DNA of 64,000 nt from UBA966 sp046350355 (GTDB taxonomy: Bacteria; Planctomycetota; Phycisphaerae; Phycisphaerales; SM1A02), in contig JAXMAN010000002.1 in the NCBI GenBank assembly GCA_046350355.1, positions 1 to 64,000 of the forward strand, in the 5' to 3' direction. Both the position numbers and the translations under genes were made by a program. Shown here one piece after another: positions 8,195 through 16,676 of the stretch; position 1 is the first letter of the stretch, and each line of letters begins with the position of its first letter. The notes below the pieces were generated by a model. That model saw nothing but the letters and a program-made list of their open reading frames with translations. It was not told the origin of the DNA and made no database searches.

Positions 8195-8838
8195 GCCGCA
8201 TCCGCCGCCATCGTCCGGTCCGGGGCGCGCGCCGCGCCTTCACGATCATCGAGCTGCTGATCGCCACGGTGATCACCTCGATCATCGCCGGCGCCGTCAT
8301 GGGATCGATCAACGCCGTGCGCGTCGGCCTGGACAGCCAGGACGACGCCTCGCAGGAGATCGCACGCATCGCCCGCGCCCAGGCGCGCCTGGCGGACCAC
8401 CTCTACCGCGCGCGCATGATCCTGCTCGAGAGCGAGACCGTCGTCTGCCTCTGGTGCCCCTCGGAAGCCTTCGACGGCAACAGCAGCAACACGACCAACT
8501 ACGCGCTGATCAACGCCGACGAGCTGCGCTGGTACGTGATCGACCGCACGGCTGGCACGATCTCGGTCCAGCGCGTGACCAACACCGCCAACCGCACCGT
8601 CTACCAGAGCACCACCAACTGGGCGACGCTGCGGACGACCCTGGCGGCCTCCAGCTCGCTCACGAGCACCGTGATCCTCAACGGCATCTCCGCCGGATCC
8701 TTCGTCTACACCAGCTTCAACATGTGCACGACGCGGCGCGTGGTCCTCACCGTCACCCTCGACGGCGCGCGCGGCGGCCTCAGCTTCGAGCTCGGAGGCA
8801 TCCTCGACACCCTTCAGAAGCACACCGACTGTCCGTGA
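8191..8838 (+). CDS. Minor pseudopilin, GspJ-like
   Basis: 215 residues starting with GTG, which overlaps the preceding stop; GGGAAGG lies ten bases upstream. The leader ends RRA then FTIIELLIATVITSIIAGAV, a prepilin N-terminus with Glu at +5 but Ala rather than Gly at -1. The domain that follows (AQARLADHLYRARMILLESE) and the length are typical of GspJ. Two CxxC-like cysteine positions (VVCLWCPS) could form a disulfide. Position between the I-like and K-like genes supports GspJ. Confidence 0.78.
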   Translation: MSRIRRHRPVRGARRAFTIIELLIATVITSIIAGAVMGSINAVRVGLDSQDDASQEIARIARAQARLADHLYRARMILLESETVVCLWCPSEAFDGNSSNTTNYALINADELRWYVIDRTAGTISVQRVTNTANRTVYQSTTNWATLRTTLAASSSLTSTVILNGISAGSFVYTSFNMCTTRRVVLTVTLDGARGGLSFELGGILDTLQKHTDCP

Positions 8839-8846
8839 GGTGCATC

Positions 8847-10529
8847 ATGAACCCCCGCAACGAACGAACCTCGCCCAACACCCTCGGCGCCCACCGCGCG
8901 CGCGCGGCCGCCGGCACGCACCCCGGCCGCGCGCGCACCACGCGCCGCGGCGCCGCGCTCCTGCTGGCGGTCTTCGCCACCATGGTCGTCGGCACGACGA
9001 CGCTCGCCTACGTCGCCAGCCGCGACACCAGCGTCGGCGTCGCGCGCAATGCCCAGCTCTCCGCGGACGCGCGCGCGCTCGCCGGCGCGGGCATGGACCT
9101 GACCAAGAACATCCTGCGCTCCAGCGACACCTCGTGGCGCACCAACCACTCCAGCGGGACGCTGCTGAGCAACTACTCGCTCGACGGCGGCACCATCACC
9201 GTGCGGCTGGCCGACCTGGTCAAGCGCGCCGCGGGCAACGCCAACCCGGTCCCCGACGCGACCTCGACGCAGATCGAGGTGACCGTCACCAGCCAGCGCA
9301 ACGGCGCGAGCTGGACCTCCGTCTCGCACCAGAGCATCCCAAGCGTCGCGCGCGGCCAGTACGTGCTCTTCGCGAAGCAGGTGCTCGCGCTCGAGGGCAG
9401 CTCGAACTTCATCGGCCGGTGGCCCGCCGCGCCGCAGAGCTCGCAGCTGCTGCGCCTGAACCTCGGCACCCTCGCGACCACCTCGAACCCCAACAACTCC
9501 TCGGCCTGGCAGGGGACCGGCGTCTTCCTGCGCAATGGCACGAGCGTCGAGTCGCAGGTCGCGGGCTCGATCCCCTCGGATCCCGACACCGCGAAGTCGA
9601 CCTGGGCCTACTACCCCTACAACGGGACCTCGGCGGTCATCGGCGGACAGAACGCGAGCCTCGTCGCCGCGAAGCAGCTCTCGCAGTCGGAGTCCGTCGC
9701 CATGGTCGCCGCCCCGACCGCGCCAAGCTGCAGCGGCTCCTTCACGACCTACACCAGCACCCAGGTCCTCAACGGCGTCACGCAGACCGTGAATCCCTTC
9801 CGCATCCGCGCGACCTTCCTGCCGCAGCTCTTCACCCGCAACTGGGAGGTGCGCAGCAACAGCACCGTCACCATGAACGCGGGTACCTACGAGATCTGGG
9901 GCTCGTGGATCATGCGCGACTCGCGCATCATCATCAACGGCGACGTGAGGATCCAGGTCAACCCGAACCTGGCGCTCACCGGCCTGGACTGGCAGAACTC
10001 CTCGGTGGAGATCAACGCGAACTCCTCGCTGGAGATCTACGACGGCTACTCGATGACCCTGCAGAACTGCTGGATCGGCCCGCGCGTGCAGTGCCTGACC
10101 GAGCCCAACGCCGCGCTGCGCGACGGCGACCCGCACAAGAAGCTCTGGTTCAACCAGTGGGTCGCGAACCAGTGCTTCAACACGATCCCCTCGCACCCGC
10201 AGTACATCGAGCCCTGGCGCGTGAAGATCTACCCGATGCCCCAGTTCCTCAGCAGCTACTTCACCTGGGACATCACGGACAGCTGCATCGTCGGCTCGCT
10301 CTACCTGCCCACCAACCCGATCCGCCTCTACGGCCGCACGCGCGTCTACGGGCGCATCGCCGCGAACGCGATCTGCCTCTTCGGCACCTCGTCCGTCTAC
10401 TACGACCACGCGCTCGACCTGGTCACCGGCCTCACCGAGGGCGCGACGCCCTCGCGCGGCGGCGATCCCACCACGATGTTCCCGCTCCGCATGGTCTCCT
10501 ACGGCTTCGACGCCGAGAACGCCCGATGA
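8847..10529 (+). CDS. GspK/PilX-like large minor pseudopilin
   Basis: 560 residues. A 35-residue Arg-rich leader precedes TTRRGAALLLAVFATMVVGT, matching the GspK/PilX pattern RGxALL, which lacks the +5 Glu of other pseudopilins. A long extracytoplasmic region follows, rich in Ser, Thr, Asn and Trp, containing beta-helix-like stretches (SWIMRDSRIIINGDVRIQV ... SSVEINANSSLEIYDG). That is far larger than GspK (about 320) and suggests a passenger or adhesive domain on the tip subunit. It starts eight bases after the J-like gene and overlaps the next gene as ATGA. The N-terminal assignment is reasonable; the function of the large domain is unknown. Confidence 0.65.
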   Translation: MNPRNERTSPNTLGAHRARAAAGTHPGRARTTRRGAALLLAVFATMVVGTTTLAYVASRDTSVGVARNAQLSADARALAGAGMDLTKNILRSSDTSWRTNHSSGTLLSNYSLDGGTITVRLADLVKRAAGNANPVPDATSTQIEVTVTSQRNGASWTSVSHQSIPSVARGQYVLFAKQVLALEGSSNFIGRWPAAPQSSQLLRLNLGTLATTSNPNNSSAWQGTGVFLRNGTSVESQVAGSIPSDPDTAKSTWAYYPYNGTSAVIGGQNASLVAAKQLSQSESVAMVAAPTAPSCSGSFTTYTSTQVLNGVTQTVNPFRIRATFLPQLFTRNWEVRSNSTVTMNAGTYEIWGSWIMRDSRIIINGDVRIQVNPNLALTGLDWQNSSVEINANSSLEIYDGYSMTLQNCWIGPRVQCLTEPNAALRDGDPHKKLWFNQWVANQCFNTIPSHPQYIEPWRVKIYPMPQFLSSYFTWDITDSCIVGSLYLPTNPIRLYGRTRVYGRIAANAICLFGTSSVYYDHALDLVTGLTEGATPSRGGDPTTMFPLRMVSYGFDAENAR

Positions 10530-11044
10530 TCACCGCATCCTCCCATCGTCCCTCGGCGCTGCGGCGGGCGTTCACGCTCGTCGAGATCCTGGTCGTCTGC
10601 CTGCTGATGGTCGTGCTGAGCGGCCTCTGCATGGACATGTTCAGCGGCAGCAAGTACGAGAGCCTCGACTCCGCGGTCCGCATCATGCGCGCCGACATCG
10701 AGTACGCGCGCGTGCTGGCGCTCTCGAGCCCCTCGGACCCGATCACGTTTCGCGTCAACAGCACGAACACGGGCTACCGCATCGCGCGGGCGAGCGCCCC
10801 CAACACGGCGCTGACCGGCCCCAACGGGACCCTGGCGGTCACCTTCGGGGTGGCCCGCGGCGAGGCGGCGGAGGGGGTCTCCCTCACCAGCACCGGCACC
10901 GGCGTGCTCACCTTCGGGCCCTTCGGGGGCATCGCGGACCCGGTTCCGACGCTCACGCTGCGGTTATCTGGATCCAGCGAGCGGGCCACGATCACCTTCA
11001 ACGCCTTCACGGGCGACTCGACCGTGACATACGGATCAAACTGA
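10526..11044 (+). CDS. Minor pseudopilin, GspH-like
   Basis: 172 residues. The leader ends RRA then FTLVEILVVCLLMVVLSGLC, a prepilin helix with Glu at +5 and, as in the J-like protein, Ala at -1. The next segment (SAVRIMRADIEYARVLALSS) is the GspH/FimT hallmark of an amphipathic helix with ARxxALSS, followed by a beta-rich domain ending SSERATITFNAFTG, as in GspH C-termini. It overlaps the K-like gene as ATGA and precedes the secretin by 100 bases. The operon therefore carries a complete I-J-K-H minor set. Confidence 0.83.
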   Translation: MITASSHRPSALRRAFTLVEILVVCLLMVVLSGLCMDMFSGSKYESLDSAVRIMRADIEYARVLALSSPSDPITFRVNSTNTGYRIARASAPNTALTGPNGTLAVTFGVARGEAAEGVSLTSTGTGVLTFGPFGGIADPVPTLTLRLSGSSERATITFNAFTGDSTVTYGSN

Positions 11045-11145
11045 CCCTTTCACCAAAGACGGGTTCGGTTTGGTCCGATGACGACGGCGGTCGCCCCCTG
11101 TGATCGCGAGAAGTGCGCATCACCCCGCAGGTGGCGACCGCCACC

Positions 11146-13565
11146 ATGCGCACCAAGACCCGACACACCCAGCCGTCGCAAAACGCACTCCCGCCGATCC
11201 GCGCGTTCTTCGGATCCGCCGCGGGCGTGATCCTGCTCGCAGGCACCGCGGCCTTCGCGGCGCAGTCGAGCAGCTCCTCGTCGCAGGCGACGCCCGCGCC
11301 CGCGACGCAGCCGTCGCAGGCCGCGCCGGCGAGCTCGGGATCGGGCACCGGCTCGAGCTCGTCGGGCAGCGGCTCCCAGGCCGCGCCCGCTGCGCCCGCC
11401 GCGGGCCCCATCACGGTGACGGGCAAGAAGCAGACCACGCCGACGCCGGCACCGGCGCCGGACGCGGGTGCCGCCGGAGGCACCGCGACCCCGCCGGCAC
11501 CGCGACCCCCGCCGGCGCGCCCGCCTCGGGCGGCGCGCCCGCCTCGGGCGGCGCGCCCGCTCCGGGCTCGACGCCCGAGGGTGATCCGCAGCCGACCACC
11601 GATCCCGGTGCCGCCGACGCCGCCGACGCGGCCGCCGCGGCCGCCGGCGCTCCCTCGAGCGCGCAGGAAGCCGTGTGGGGCGTGCCCGCCGGCGCCGGCG
11701 CTGGCGCATCCGGCGCCGCCGCGCCCGCCGCCTCCGAACCCGCCGCTCCCGCCGCCACCGGCGCCGGCGCGAAGGCCACGCCCCCCGAGGAGAAGCCCCT
11801 CGCCAAGGTGAGCCGCAGCGACGACGGCCGCTTCACCCTCAGCGCGCAGGCGATCGAGATCTCCAAGCTCCTCGAGCTCATCTCGATCAAGGCGCGCCAG
11901 AACATCGTCGCCAGCGACAAGGTCAAGGGCCTCGTCACCGTCAACCTCTTCGACGTGCCCCTCGAGGACGCCCTCGACGCCATCCTCAACGTCAACGGGC
12001 TGGCGTGGCAGCGCCAGGGCGACTTCATCTACGTCTACACCCGCGCCGAGATCGACGCCGCGCGCACGCGCGTGCCCAAGATCTTCACGCTCCAGTTCCT
12101 GGCCGCGGACGACGCGATCGCCTTCATCAAGCCCGTCCTCACCGCCGAGGGCAGCGCCGTGGCGCTCGGCAAGGTCGAGATGGGCTACGAGCCCAAGATC
12201 GAGAACGGCGCCGGCGACAGCTACGCCTTCAGCGCCAAGGTGATGGTCAACGACTATCCCGAGGTCATCGAGCGCATCGCCAAGCTCGTCGAGGAGCTCG
12301 ACACGCCGCCCAAGCAGGTGCGCGTCGAGGCGACGATCCTCACCGCCAACCTCACCGACGACACGGCCTTCGGCCTGGACATCTCCGTCGTCGGCAACAT
12401 CGACTTCTCCTCGGTCGCCTCGCCGCTGGCCGCCTTCGACGACATCCTCACCGGCGCCGTGAAGCCCGACACGCCGGCGACCGCCAACGCGGCCTCGCTC
12501 TACCCGACCGCCTCCGGCCAGCCCAACCCGACCGCCAAGATCGGCGTGGTCACCAACGACGTCGCGGTCTTCCTGCAGATGCTCGACCAGGTCGTGGACA
12601 GCACCGTGCTGGCGCGCCCGACGGTCACCGTCCTCAACCGCCAGCGCGCGCAGGTGCTGGTGGGCGAGCGCATCGCGTACCTCTCGACCACCCAGACCCA
12701 GACCAGCACGACGCAGGAGGTGAAGTACCTCGACGTCGGCGTGAAGCTGGTCTTCCGTCCCTTCGTGAGCCCGGATGGCATGGTCCGCGTCGAGCTGGCC
12801 CCGCAGGTCAGCAGCGCGCGCACCAAGGACATCGACGCGGCCGGCGGCGGCAAGGCCACCGTGCCCGACGAGATCACGCAGGAGCTGCGCACCAACGTGC
12901 GCGTGAAGAGCGGCCAGACGATCGTGCTCGGCGGCCTCTTCCGCGAGGAGTCGGAGACGACCAACCGCCAGATCCCCGGCCTGGGCGACCTCCTGCCCGG
13001 CGCCTTCAGCGGCGCCTCCGCCAAGATGAAGAAGCAGGAGATCATCTTCCTCATCACCCCGACGGTGGTGGAGGACGCGCAGGACTACCGCGCCGGCGAC
13101 AAGGCGCTGCAGGTGGCCGAGGCCACCCGCGTGGGCGCGCGCGCCGGACTGCTTCCCTTCTCGCAGACGCACCTCATCGGCACCTACCAGGTGCAGGCGC
13201 TCGACGCGTGGAAGCAGGGCGACCGCGCGACGGCCATGTACTACGTCGACCAGGCGCTGCGCATGGAGCCCAACTCGCCCATGATGATCTCGCTGCGCGA
13301 GGCGATCCGCACCGACGACAAGGACCGCTACCGCATCCAGTTCGACAGCCTCATGCTGCTGACCCCCGAGATCCGCTCGGACCGCGGCTGGGCCGGCGTG
13401 CCCGACGAGAAGCAGCTCGCGCACGATCCGCCGCCGCCCATCGACGACGACTTCCATCCCACCGATCCGCTTCCGCTGCCGGATCCCGAGGCCCCCAGGC
13501 TTCCCGGCGAGCGCGCCCCGACCCGCCAGAACGACCCGAATCCGCCCCAGGAGCCCACGCCATGA
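11146..13565 (+). CDS. Secretin (GspD/PilQ family), interrupted by an apparent frameshift
   Basis: Outer-membrane secretin through which the pseudopilus or pilus works. The signal peptide (MRTKTRHTQ..., hydrophobic core SAAGVILLAGTAAFAA) and a Ser/Pro/Ala-rich linker lie in one frame. Everything after about 11490 lies in the next frame: an N-domain (FTLSAQAIEISKLLELI), a second N-domain (VRVEATILTANLTDDTAFGL), and a secretin beta domain with VKSGQTIVLGGLF and a conserved ITPTVVED end. A repeat encoding GTATPA occurs twice; the first copy has four C (11489-11492) and the second five (11506-11510). Adding one C joins both frames into 807 codons. A C-terminal extension (about 170 residues) looks TPR-like and Pro-rich. 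Whether the lesion is real or a sequencing error cannot be told here. GTG at 11113 is an alternative start. Confidence 0.82.
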
Positions 13566-14755
13566 GCCGCATCCTCCCTGGAATCTCCCCCCGTCCGATC
13601 CTGCTCGCCATCGCCCTCGGCGCCTTCGCCGCCACGGGGCTCGTCGGTTGCGGCCCGCAGGCCCACTCGCAGGTGGTGCGCCAGAAGGCGCGCGACCGGT
13701 ACGACCTGGCCTCGGCGCAGATCATCTACGACCAGGCGCGCCAGTCCTTCCAGTCGGGCCAGTTCGAGGTCGCGCTCGGACACATCGACCGCGCGATCGC
13801 GCGCTTCCCCAAGGACGCCTCCTTCCAGCTCCTGCGCGGCCGCATCCTGCACGAGATGTCCCGCGTCGACCAGGCGCGCGACGCCTTCGCCAAGGCGGTC
13901 GAGCTCGATCCCCGCAAGGCCGAGCCGCACTACTTCCTCGGCATCATCTACCAGCGCTGGCGCGACTATCCCAACGCGGCGAAGGAGTACTCGATGGCCG
14001 CGACGCTCGACTCGAGCCGCCTTCACTACGTGGCCGCGGAGATCGAGGTCCTGACCATCCAGGGCAAGTACGACGAGGCCGAGCGCCGCCTGGCCGACGT
14101 GCAGCAGCGCTTCGAGTTCAGCCCCGTCATCGACCGCCTCCGCGCGGACATCGCCAAGATGAAGGGCGACCACGACGTCTGCTCGTCGATGCTCGAGCGC
14201 GCCGCGGTGCGCGAGAGCGCGTCCACGCAGGATGTGCTCGAGGAGCTCGCCTACGCGCGCTACTCCAAGGGCGACTGGCAGGGCTCGCTCACCACGCTCG
14301 AGGATCCCGCGCTGGCGAAGGTCCGCAACCGTCCCGACCTCGCGCGTCTGCGCGCCCGCAACCTGCTGGCGCTCGGCCGCGCGGGCGACGCCCGCAACAT
14401 CCTGCTCGCGATCAAGAACGATCCCGACCCGGAAGGCCGCACGCTGCTGCTCCTGGGCCAGGCCTCCTGGCGCCTGGGCGACTGGGGCCGCCTGCGCGAC
14501 TGCGGCGAGACCCTCACCCGCCTGCATCCGCGCTACGCCGACGGCTACCTCTTCGTGGGCGCCGCCGCCAACGCGCAGGGCAAGATCGCGGAGTCGATCG
14601 CGGCCTTCGAGCAGGCGGTGGCGCTCGATCCGCAGCGCGACGCCTCGCGCCGCATGCTCAGCGAGGCGACCGCGCGTGCGCAGCGCGGGACCGTGAATGT
14701 ACGATCGGTCGGCGGCACGGCCTCCGCAGGCGTGCTCCGCGACGCCGCACCGTGA
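13562..14755 (+). CDS. TPR-repeat lipoprotein of the secretion locus
   Basis: 397 residues. A lipoprotein signal ends LVG then C (GAFAATGLVGCGPQAH), so it should be membrane-anchored. The body is a run of tetratricopeptide repeats (SFQSGQFEVALGHIDRAIAR; ARDAFAKAVELDPRKAEPHY; SIAAFEQAVALDPQRDASRR). It overlaps the secretin stop as ATGA and the next gene as GTGA, so its production is tied to the secretin. By analogy with PilF/PilW-type TPR pilotins, a role in secretin targeting or assembly is plausible but inferred. It is longer than PilF (about 250). Confidence 0.8.
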   Translation: MSRILPGISPRPILLAIALGAFAATGLVGCGPQAHSQVVRQKARDRYDLASAQIIYDQARQSFQSGQFEVALGHIDRAIARFPKDASFQLLRGRILHEMSRVDQARDAFAKAVELDPRKAEPHYFLGIIYQRWRDYPNAAKEYSMAATLDSSRLHYVAAEIEVLTIQGKYDEAERRLADVQQRFEFSPVIDRLRADIAKMKGDHDVCSSMLERAAVRESASTQDVLEELAYARYSKGDWQGSLTTLEDPALAKVRNRPDLARLRARNLLALGRAGDARNILLAIKNDPDPEGRTLLLLGQASWRLGDWGRLRDCGETLTRLHPRYADGYLFVGAAANAQGKIAESIAAFEQAVALDPQRDASRRMLSEATARAQRGTVNVRSVGGTASAGVLRDAAP

Positions 14756-15780
14756 CCGATTCCGGAACCATCCAGACCCCGATCCCGCCGCGCCGCAGCT
14801 CCCGTCTCCGACGGTGGCTGCGGCGCGGTGCGTTCACCGCCGCCGCGCTGGTGGGCGCGCTGCTGCTGGCGGGCGCGTACGGCTGGTTCATCGATCCCGG
14901 ACTCCTCGTGCGCACGCTGCGCGCGGGGATCTACCTGCGCCTGGGGGTGGAGCCGCGCTCGGCCGTCGTGGAGGGGCACGAGTGGCCCTACCTCGAGACC
15001 GGTCCGCGCGACGGCCGGCCGATGATCTTCCTGCACGGCTTCGGCACCAGCAAGGACGCGATGATGCAGATGGCCGCGCACTTCGGCGCGCGGGGCTGGC
15101 GCTGCATCGCGCCGGACCTTCCCGGCTTCGGCGCGCATCCCTTCCACGAGGGACAGGTGCACGACGCCGCCTTCTACACGCGCTCGCTCGCGGCCTTCAT
15201 GGACGCGGTGGGGATGCAGCACGCGGCCGTCGTCGGCACCTCGATGGGCGGCGCCCTCGCCGCGGAGTTCGGGCTGGAGTTCCCCGACCGCACCGACGCG
15301 CTGCTGCTGCTCTCGCCCGCGGGCGTGCGCGCGCCGATCCAGAACGCCTTCATGCAGCGCGTCGCGCGCGGCGAGAATCCGCTGGACATCGCGCGCGCCG
15401 AGGACTTCGACGCGATCATGAACCTGGTCTTCCTGCGTCCGCCGCCGGTGCCCTCGCCGTACCGCCGCTGGTTCGTCGAGCAGGCGCTCGCGCGCCGCAC
15501 GCAGACGCTGCAGATCGTGGAGTCGATGCGCGCCTTCCTGAGCGGTGGCCTGCAGGGGCGCCTGGGCGCGCTGCGTCCGCCGACGCTCGTGCTCTACGGC
15601 GACCAGGACGCGGTCACCGATCCCTCGATGCTCGAGGTCTTCGAGGCCGAGATCCCCGGCGTGCGCACCTGGATCGTGGAGGACGCGGGCCATGTCGCCT
15701 TCAGCGACAACTGGCCCGGGACGCGACGCGCGATGGAGGAGTTCCTCGAGTCGCTTCAGCGCACGACGTCGGGCGGCTGA
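14752..15780 (+). CDS. Membrane-anchored alpha/beta hydrolase
   Basis: 342 residues. A basic cytoplasmic N-terminus and one membrane helix (AFTAAALVGALLLAGAYGWF, residues ~27-46) precede an alpha/beta-hydrolase fold. The oxyanion loop is FLHGFGTSKD, the nucleophile elbow VVGTSMGGALA (Ser), the acid YGDQDAVTD and the base EDAGHVAFSD (His), so the catalytic triad is complete. The substrate cannot be read from sequence. The GTG start overlaps the TPR gene stop, making it the last gene of the secretion operon, and it may act on an exported substrate. Its 3' end overlaps the leftward SYLF gene by 25 bases. Confidence 0.85.
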   Translation: MTDSGTIQTPIPPRRSSRLRRWLRRGAFTAAALVGALLLAGAYGWFIDPGLLVRTLRAGIYLRLGVEPRSAVVEGHEWPYLETGPRDGRPMIFLHGFGTSKDAMMQMAAHFGARGWRCIAPDLPGFGAHPFHEGQVHDAAFYTRSLAAFMDAVGMQHAAVVGTSMGGALAAEFGLEFPDRTDALLLLSPAGVRAPIQNAFMQRVARGENPLDIARAEDFDAIMNLVFLRPPPVPSPYRRWFVEQALARRTQTLQIVESMRAFLSGGLQGRLGALRPPTLVLYGDQDAVTDPSMLEVFEAEIPGVRTWIVEDAGHVAFSDNWPGTRRAMEEFLESLQRTTSGG

Positions 15781-16583
15781 GTCGGGCAGCCCGGCTCGAC
15801 CGGCACCATCTTCGTGGACTGCTTCGCGCCCAGGCTCGCATCCGAGGGCGTCGCCTCGGTCTTCTCGCCGGCGGGGGCCGCCGCGCCCGCGGGAGCGGGC
15901 TTCGCCTGCGCGATGCGGTCGATGCGGCCCGCGAGCGCCGTCTGGCCCTCGGGCGCCTTCACCTTGCCATCGAGGATGTCCCAGGGCGTGACGCCCGGGC
16001 CGTAGGTCGCGTCGTTGACATCCTTGTCCATCGAGAAGCTCATGCCGCCGAGCGCCGCCGAGGCCCAGACGCCCGAGGCGACGGTGTAGGCGCGCACGCG
16101 GTTCTCCTTCGCGACGGGCTCGGCGGTGCCGCCGCTGGCGTCGCCGAAGGTGCCGTCGGCGCGCGCCAGGAAGTAGCCGCCGTCGGCGACGAAGGCGTCG
16201 AGCGCCTCCTCGGTCTCGAAGACGATGACGACGTCGCGTCCCTGGCCGCCGGCGCTCAGGCCGATCGTCAGGCTGCCGGTCTTGATCGCGCACGGGGGCG
16301 ACCACTGTCCGCCGGCGAGGCGCTTGAGCAGCAGCCCGCGGCCGGACATGTGCGCCAGCGCGAGGCCCCACTGGCCCTCCTCCAGGATCGCGACGCCCTT
16401 GGCGTTGCGCAGGACGTCGGGCTCGATCGCGGTCTTGGAGTCCTGCACCGTGGAGAGGACGCCGATGCTCTTGGTGACCTGCTCCGACATCGTCGGCGTG
16501 CAGGCGGCGAGCGTGCCCAGCGCGGCGAGGCCGGCGAGGCAGGCGAGGCGGTGGATGACGGCGGGGCGCGGGTCCGTGCGCAT
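15756..16583 (-). CDS. SYLF-domain (Ysc84-like) lipoprotein
   Basis: 275 residues. A lipobox signal (GLAALGTLAACTPTMSEQ) anchors the protein, and the body is a SYLF/Ysc84 domain: AIEPDVLRNAKGVAILEEGQ, then GSLTIGLSAGGQGRDVVIVF, a conserved TEEALDAFVADG segment and SFSMDKDVNDATYG. SYLF domains bind lipids, and bacterial members are mostly uncharacterised envelope proteins. A Pro/Ala-rich tail (about 50 residues) follows. The start is the ATG at 16583, with GGAG six bases upstream; the open frame extends seven codons further without a signal. It is a single gene convergent with the alpha/beta hydrolase. Confidence 0.85.
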   Translation of the reverse strand: MRTDPRPAVIHRLACLAGLAALGTLAACTPTMSEQVTKSIGVLSTVQDSKTAIEPDVLRNAKGVAILEEGQWGLALAHMSGRGLLLKRLAGGQWSPPCAIKTGSLTIGLSAGGQGRDVVIVFETEEALDAFVADGGYFLARADGTFGDASGGTAEPVAKENRVRAYTVASGVWASAALGGMSFSMDKDVNDATYGPGVTPWDILDGKVKAPEGQTALAGRIDRIAQAKPAPAGAAAPAGEKTEATPSDASLGAKQSTKMVPVEPGCPTQPPDVVR

Positions 16584-16676
16584 GGTGGTCTCCAGAAATG
16601 GCACCGCCGCGGCGAAGCGGCCGGCTGGGGGACTTATCGGCGTGATGCGGCGCGGGCCTTCACTTCGCCGGCGCGG

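Noticed and set aside
11113..11811. Separate small Pro/Ala-rich secreted protein at the secretin start
   Set aside because: It is the signal peptide and linker of the secretin; the one-base difference in a repeated codon explains the frame change.
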